A stretch of 33,239 nucleotides of DNA from Branchiostoma floridae (taxonomy: Eukaryota; Chordata; Leptocardii; Amphioxiformes; Branchiostomatidae). Below are positions 28,637-33,239 of this stretch, piece after piece (the stretch's first letter is position 1; each line of letters begins with the position of its first letter). The stretch covers positions 19,011,593 to 19,044,831 of the forward strand of contig NC_049993.1 in assembly GCF_000003815.2 (NCBI RefSeq), in the 5' to 3' direction. Below the pieces are notes generated by a model. It ran no database searches. It was not told the DNA's origin and worked only from the letters and a program-made list of their open reading frames with translations. The position numbers and the translations under genes are program-made.

Positions 28637-31600
28637 TCAGTGGTGTGGGCAGTCTTTATGAACTTGAACATTGGTAGATTGTACGTAGTCGTTCATGTGT
28701 TGAGCCGCACTCAGTTCTCCGTTTTTTCCAACTGGTGGAACCTTCTCATCACGCGCAGCTGCTCCGAAGGAAACCGCATGCGCACCAGCCGTTGCCATGG
28801 CGACATTCGAACTCGACTGCACGTAGTCCTGGATGGGCTGTGACATCCACACCGTCGTGCCGACTTCGCGGGGGGTCGTCTCCGCGAGTTCGAAAGAAGC
28901 CAGTTTATCGCCCTCCGTTACCATGTCAACGGGATAGCCGCGATGGTACACCTGCGTGTAGTTCTGCATGACCCTTGACCCCCCTGTGCCGTTTCCAGAA
29001 CTGACCAGTGGGGCGCCTCCCGTTGCCAGGGTGACCTGACGACTTGAATGATCCACCTGTACGTAGTTGTTGATGGCCCGGGCATTTAGGATGAGGGCGT
29101 CGTCGCCCTCTGTCGACATGGAAACAGGTTCATTTGGCACAGTAGTTATGCCAGCAACCTCTTCGCTGCTACCATGGCAACTGGCGTCATGGCCGGATCG
29201 CTCTGCACCGTCCGTTGCCGTGGAAACGACACGACTGCCCCGTCCCACACTGGCGTACAGGTTGCTGCCGCCGGAATTAGCGCCCCCTGACGACCCTTCG
29301 GGCAGACTCGCCAGCAGCTTCCTCCTCTCCTCCGCGATGTCGTCCACCATTTCCGGTTCCGGTGGGAGGTAGACGAAAGGAGGAACGTGGTCCAGTTCTT
29401 GGTAGTAGTCTTCTTCCGAACTTGGAGGCGCCTGAAAAGAAAAGAAAAAGACGCGCCTTTCTTGTCATCCGGATTGTGTAGAGAATCATTCTTCCTGGTT
29501 TAAATGTTCACTGTATCTGGCCTTTATGTCCTATTCATTTTATTCAAGATACCGCTTTAAGTTTGATTTATTTTACTCACCAAGAAGTTCTCCGGTCCTG
29601 GAATCTTCGGCCACAGATGGGCCTTGACTATCTTGAAGCTGTGAAAAGATAGACAGAGTAGGTCAATCTTTACAGAGATATCAAAACTTAATATTATATT
29701 TCACGTACGAGAAAACTCGCGAACGTTTATGGAAAACAACCCCAAGCCCTAAACGGAAACAATTTCAGACGGTAAATTTGGCACATAGTCATGAAGGCAT
29801 AACAGTGATAGGTACCGTTTTACAATCGTCCGGCGGTTGCAGAAGAAGACAAGACTGAGCAGGAGCAATCCCCCGAGGACGGACCCGAGGATGATGACCA
29901 TCGTGGAACCTGCCTGAAAAGCAGGTCTAGCTTCGACCTGAGTGTACGCTCCTGGTAAAACAAATAAAGTGAAGTGAAATGAAGTGCGGGACGTTTGGCA
30001 AGTTTTGTGACTATGTTTTAAACTTAAGATATATTACAATTAACTTAGACATATAACTTATTAGATCCTACCATGCCTAGTAACTAGTTGCAAATAGGGC
30101 AAACTTTCATATTTTTGACATATGTTTATGACAAAGTGCATGTAGATGTCTAGTAGTACATCGTTCATGATATGGCTAAATCCATTCTCTTATGTCACAA
30201 AAATGCATAACTTATTTCACCATAACGATATGATTAAAGTTACAGATTTCGTTGACAAAGACAGTAACTGCCTGCCTACCACGGGGAGTTGCTGGATGCA
30301 CTTCTTTATCTTCTGGAAGAAAGGATAAGAATAACTACGTTATAGGGTTGTCAGTTACTCTCAACTACAATAATACAATATAACCTCGGCACAAAAAGTC
30401 CGGTAGATCATATTTCCGTCGTTTCTGCATCAATTCCAATGCATTATATCAATAAAAAGCGTAATCATAAGAAGTTGAATGCCATAAGAAAGAAAATCAC
30501 ACAAGCTTTTTTGTGATATATGTTATAAATGTGATATATGTTATACATCGAATTGATGCAGGAACAAAGGAAAGCTGTACTTTAACCGAAGTTGATACTT
30601 CAAAATTTTTGTGCCGAGTTTAGATGACAGAGATTTATTGTTACATATATTTAAGAGACATATAGTAAGGTTCTTTTAGCACAACCAGAAAATAACTTAC
30701 TTCCGACGTTTCGGTGTCTGTCAGACACCATCATCAGGGTGGAATGACGGGAACTACTTCTTGCTGCTACTTATAGCCGATGTAGGTGGCGTTGCAGCAG
30801 CAAGAATGCCATCCCAGACGTGGCTCAGCTTGTATCCCCCCTCGTCTCTGTTCATGACTGGCACTGATTTTCTGATCCAAACTGCTTCTTTAATCCATCG
30901 AGTTCTTCTGTTTTCCTCTCTGTCAATGACTCTAGCCCCCTCCAGTCTATTACGCAATTGTTTCTATGAATATCATATACATACATCGGCTATAAGTAGC
31001 AGCAAGAAGTAGTTCCCGTCATTCCACCCTGATGATGGTGTCTGACAGACACCGAAACGTCGGAAGTAAGTTATTTTCTGGTTGTGCTAAAAGAACCTTA
31101 CTATATGAATAATTGCCAACCTGATGAAGTTATTCACGGATATTTAAGAGACAATTTTCAATCTGTTAGGAGGTAATGAATCTGTGCTTTACGTTTACCT
31201 GGAATGTCGTATGTGACCGTTGGTGACGCGCCAGCGGCGTTGACTGCCCAAAGCACGACCTGGTACGCCTGATTCACGGCGAGGTTTCTGAACGTGTAGC
31301 CTGTTGTGTTCCCATCTACAGAGGCACTGCTAATGGCTTTGCCTCCTGTGGTCAGGTTCAGATGGTAGCGAATGATAGGGCCATTCTGATGTTCCAGAGG
31401 GACTTCCTGTTTGTGGAAATGAATACCGTGAAATACCGTCAGTTTCTTAGCCCAAAAGCAATGAGGTTAAAGGAAAAACGGCCAAACGGCCTATTGGAAT
31501 CATTTGCAAAAGAATCTAATGCTGTCAGACATAGGACTAGTTTTTGAGGAGCATTGAATATCGGCATTAACCTTGATACAGGAGCTTGACTGTAAAGAGA

Positions 31601-32729
31601 AGATATCTTACCGCCCAAGAAAAAGTGACATCCTTGAGACCGTCCGTGCCATTAACCGGTGCTGTCTTGGCCTCTACCTCTGTAGGTACCCCCTCTGGAG
31701 CTGTGAATAAAAATAGCCATTTTGAGACACATCAAAGAGAATGCTGGATTCTCAAATTTAGACTGCACTCGACGCTTACATCCCCTTGTCACTGCATATG
31801 TGAATCTTCATTCTTTGCTATACATGTAAGTCTGTAAGTTGTAGACTTAAGTGCCATGTTTGGACCGTACAAACGCTCTTTACATTTTAGTACAATGCTA
31901 AACTTTATTCCAACACAAAGGCATACACGGATCAAATTTGCAACGACCACTGTCGCCTTCTTAAGGATCAATGTTGATTTGTGACAGAGGTCGTTGAAAA
32001 TTTGATCCGTGTATACCTTTGTCTTGGAAGAAAGTTCAGCATTGTACTATGATTGCTACCAACACAGATGAACTTCCATGATACATGTAGCTCCTTAGAT
32101 TTGTTGTGTTAAAACTTCTTACCTTCCTGCCAAGTCCAAACATATACAGGACTCCCGTACTCTCCCCAGTACTCCGCCTTACAGCGGATGCGGATGAGGT
32201 ACTCTGTGCCGGGGCGAAGTCCTCGCAGTGTGAATGCTTTCTGTCTTCCGGCGTCCTCGGGTTCCTTAAAGGAGGATCACATTATCTTACCACCGTGGTC
32301 CACGCCACGATTTGTATATCTTTGGAAGAACTACTTTATCTAGATACGGGTGTACAGAGAGACAGACGGACACACGCACATAAACACACACACGCACACA
32401 TTTATACACACGCATACACACATACATGCATACACACTCACACACACACACACACAAACAAACACACACACACACACACACATATACATAACGTTACATA
32501 CACACGCACATACACACATACACGCGCGCACACACGCACACATACATACATACATACATACATACACACACACATACACATACACACACATACACACACT
32601 TATACACACGCACACACACATACATGCATACACACACACACACTCATACACACACACACACACACACATACATACACACGCACATACACACACATACACA
32701 CGCGCGCACACACATACATACACAGACAC

Positions 32730-32781
<52 letters not shown>

Positions 32782-33110
32782 ATACACACACACACATACG
32801 CATACACACACATATATACACATATACACGCGCACACACATGCACACACATGCACACACACAAACAGCACCACACACACACAACTGCATAAACAGACCCT
32901 TTAGCCTGCCTACCGTCACAGTTCATACCCATCAAGTTTTCAAAGAAGGTCTTACCTGCCAGGTTACGACCCGATTCTCACGAAACTGCAACTCACAAGC
33001 GGACTCGTCCACTACACTCCGGAACGCAGGGGGAATGGAAGACGGCCAGCTCACTGTGACCTGCCGTGACCCCTCTACAGTAGCAGTCATATCCGGCGCG
33101 TTGGGTTTTA
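28637..33110 (-). CDS. gp130-like class I cytokine receptor (5' partial)
   Basis: Minus-strand exons: 33110-32956, 32264-32123, 31700-31612, 31406-31199, 29951-29816, 29638-29581 and 29431-28637 (stop at 28637). Borders are AG/GT and phases agree. The first two code a fibronectin III domain that opens VKPNAPDMTATV and closes LRPGTEYLIRIRCKAEYWGE, matching the second half of a cytokine-binding module. WSxWS is reduced to WGEYG. The next two code one more FNIII domain (NGPIIRYHLNL, YQVVLWAVNAAGASP). Then come a membrane segment (MVIILGSVLGGLLLLSLVFF) and, at once, a Box 1-like motif (KAHLWPKIPGPENF), the JAK-binding site in the family. The long tail carries repeated NY[VT]Q/DYVQ sites likely to bind SH2 proteins if phosphorylated. 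The signal peptide and first domains lie right of the window. Likely JAK-STAT receptor (inference from family). Confidence 0.82.
30385..30618. mobile_element. MITE-like element in the receptor intron
   Basis: Terminal inverted repeats CTCGGCACAAAAA at 30385 and TTTTTGTGCCGAG ending at 30618; inner inverted pair CTGCATCAATT and AATTGATGCAG. It spans 234 bp without coding capacity. Confidence 0.75.
30705..30737 (-). ncRNA. Hammerhead ribozyme-like core, left arm
   Basis: Complement of the motif at 31029-31061: on the minus strand CTGATGA (30737-30731), a 7-bp hairpin, GAAA (30712-30709) and CGTC. Lies in the left arm of the Penelope-like element. Confidence 0.5.
31029..31061 (+). ncRNA. Hammerhead ribozyme-like core, right arm
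   Basis: CTGATGA (31029-31035), one extra T, stem GGTGTCT/AGACACC around GAC (31037-31053), GAAA (31054-31057) and CGTC (31058-31061). The conserved bases and spacing fit hammerhead stem II with a minimal ACGT helix III, a form known from Penelope-like elements that work as dimers. The extra T before stem II is atypical and stem I is weak, so cleavage is uncertain. Confidence 0.55.
31888..32049. mobile_element. Fold-back element with 61-bp arms
   Basis: Arms 31888-31948 and 31989-32049 are imperfect complements (TAGTACAATGCTAAACTTT with AAAGTTCAGCATTGTACTA; CACGGATCAAATTTG with AAATTTGATCCGTG). The loop is about 40 bases and includes TGTCGCC. No coding capacity; lies in a receptor intron. 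Confidence 0.8.
32374..32882 (+). repeat. (CA)n microsatellite
   Basis: About 500 bp of CA-rich repeat with CATA and CGCA variants in the receptor intron between exons 32956-33110 and 32123-32264. The Thr/His and Cys/Val frames on the two strands are artefacts. Confidence 0.97.
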
Positions 33111-33149
33111 CTGTGGTCGAAAGCCATGATGATTTTAGCTAATGGAAAA

Positions 33150-33239
33150 TTTTTATTCCATACATCTAATTTGTACTTTGTGTAATACTTGTTGCCATAC
33201 ATTGTACCATGTACAATTGTCGTGCAATAAAGTTCTTCT
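33150..33239 (+). repeat. Retroposon 3'-tail, cut by the window end
   Basis: ACATTGTACCATGTACAATT and GTCGTGCAATAAAGTTC match the minus-strand sequence at 20140-20185. Includes AATAAA. It lies upstream (minus strand) of the first receptor exon seen here. Confidence 0.5.

Larger units (their letters stand above)
30661..31139 (-). mobile_element. Penelope-like retroelement remnant with inverted arms
   Basis: Exact 14-bp direct repeats ATATTTAAGAGACA (30647-30660 and 31140-31153) flank a 479-bp insertion. Inverted arms of about 125 bp (30661-30785 and 30982-31106) enclose a core whose minus strand codes a fragment reading VIDREENRRTRWIKEAVWIR followed by NRDEGGYKLSHVWDGIL. This resembles the C-terminal GIY-YIG endonuclease region of Penelope-like elements, with the WIKEA...I signature. 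No reverse transcriptase is left. Each arm has a hammerhead-like core. A non-palindromic tail CCTGATGAAGTTATTCACGG ends it. Related to the element at 10759-10925. Confidence 0.72.

Noticed and set aside
32106-32904. Long Thr/His-rich and Cys/Val-rich frames on both strands
   Set aside because: They are produced by the (CA)n microsatellite, which is open in several frames; the flanking receptor exons are in a different frame and strand.

Overview
The window looks like animal nuclear DNA, most likely from a lancelet (Branchiostoma). Genes are split by short GT-AG introns, and intergenic DNA carries small palindromic elements, tRNA-derived SINE sequence and LINE and Penelope-like remnants. The gene set (a transmembrane collagen C-type lectin, an intronless TRIM-NHL gene, MERIT40/BABAM1, membralin/TMEM259 and a gp130-like class I cytokine receptor) fits a deuterostome with a compact genome. 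The species assignment is inference. No prokaryotic, viral or plasmid genes were seen.

Layout, left to right. (1) 169-4667, plus: a type II membrane protein with a collagen stalk, a cysteine-rich hevein-like module and a C-type lectin domain; 5' exons lie outside the window. (2) 4939-5187: a tRNA-derived SINE with target-site duplications. (3) 6115-8304, plus: an intronless TRIM-NHL gene. (4) 8885-10175: tandem decayed copies of the last BABAM1 exon, interrupted by a 49-bp minisatellite. (5) 10288-14957, minus: BABAM1 in eight coding exons, about 330 codons. (6) 14958-17411: intergenic and 5'-UTR DNA between the head-to-head BABAM1 and TMEM259. (7) 17423-24904, plus: TMEM259 in eleven coding exons, 685 codons. 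(8) 24905-28636: 3'-UTR/intergenic DNA with palindromic elements and a LINE reverse-transcriptase remnant. (9) 28637-33110, minus: the 3' part of a gp130-like receptor, whose introns hold a MITE, a Penelope-like element with hammerhead-like cores and a long hairpin element.

The genes do not form an operon or an obvious pathway. The most striking property of the window is structural. Partial copies of exons, usually including one splice site and flanking intron, sit in tandem next to the intact exon in three of the genes: one collagen exon, BABAM1 exon 2 (three copies) and last exon (five copies), and TMEM259 exons 2 (two), 4 (three) and 9 (three). Several are separated by microsatellite. A second theme is a 14-bp motif close to GTTGCCATGGCAAC (like the RFX X-box), repeated in a TMEM259 intron, in TMEM259 coding DNA and in the repeated cytoplasmic tail of the cytokine receptor. 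The third is the inverted Penelope-like element whose two arms each carry CTGATGA-hairpin-GAAA cores.
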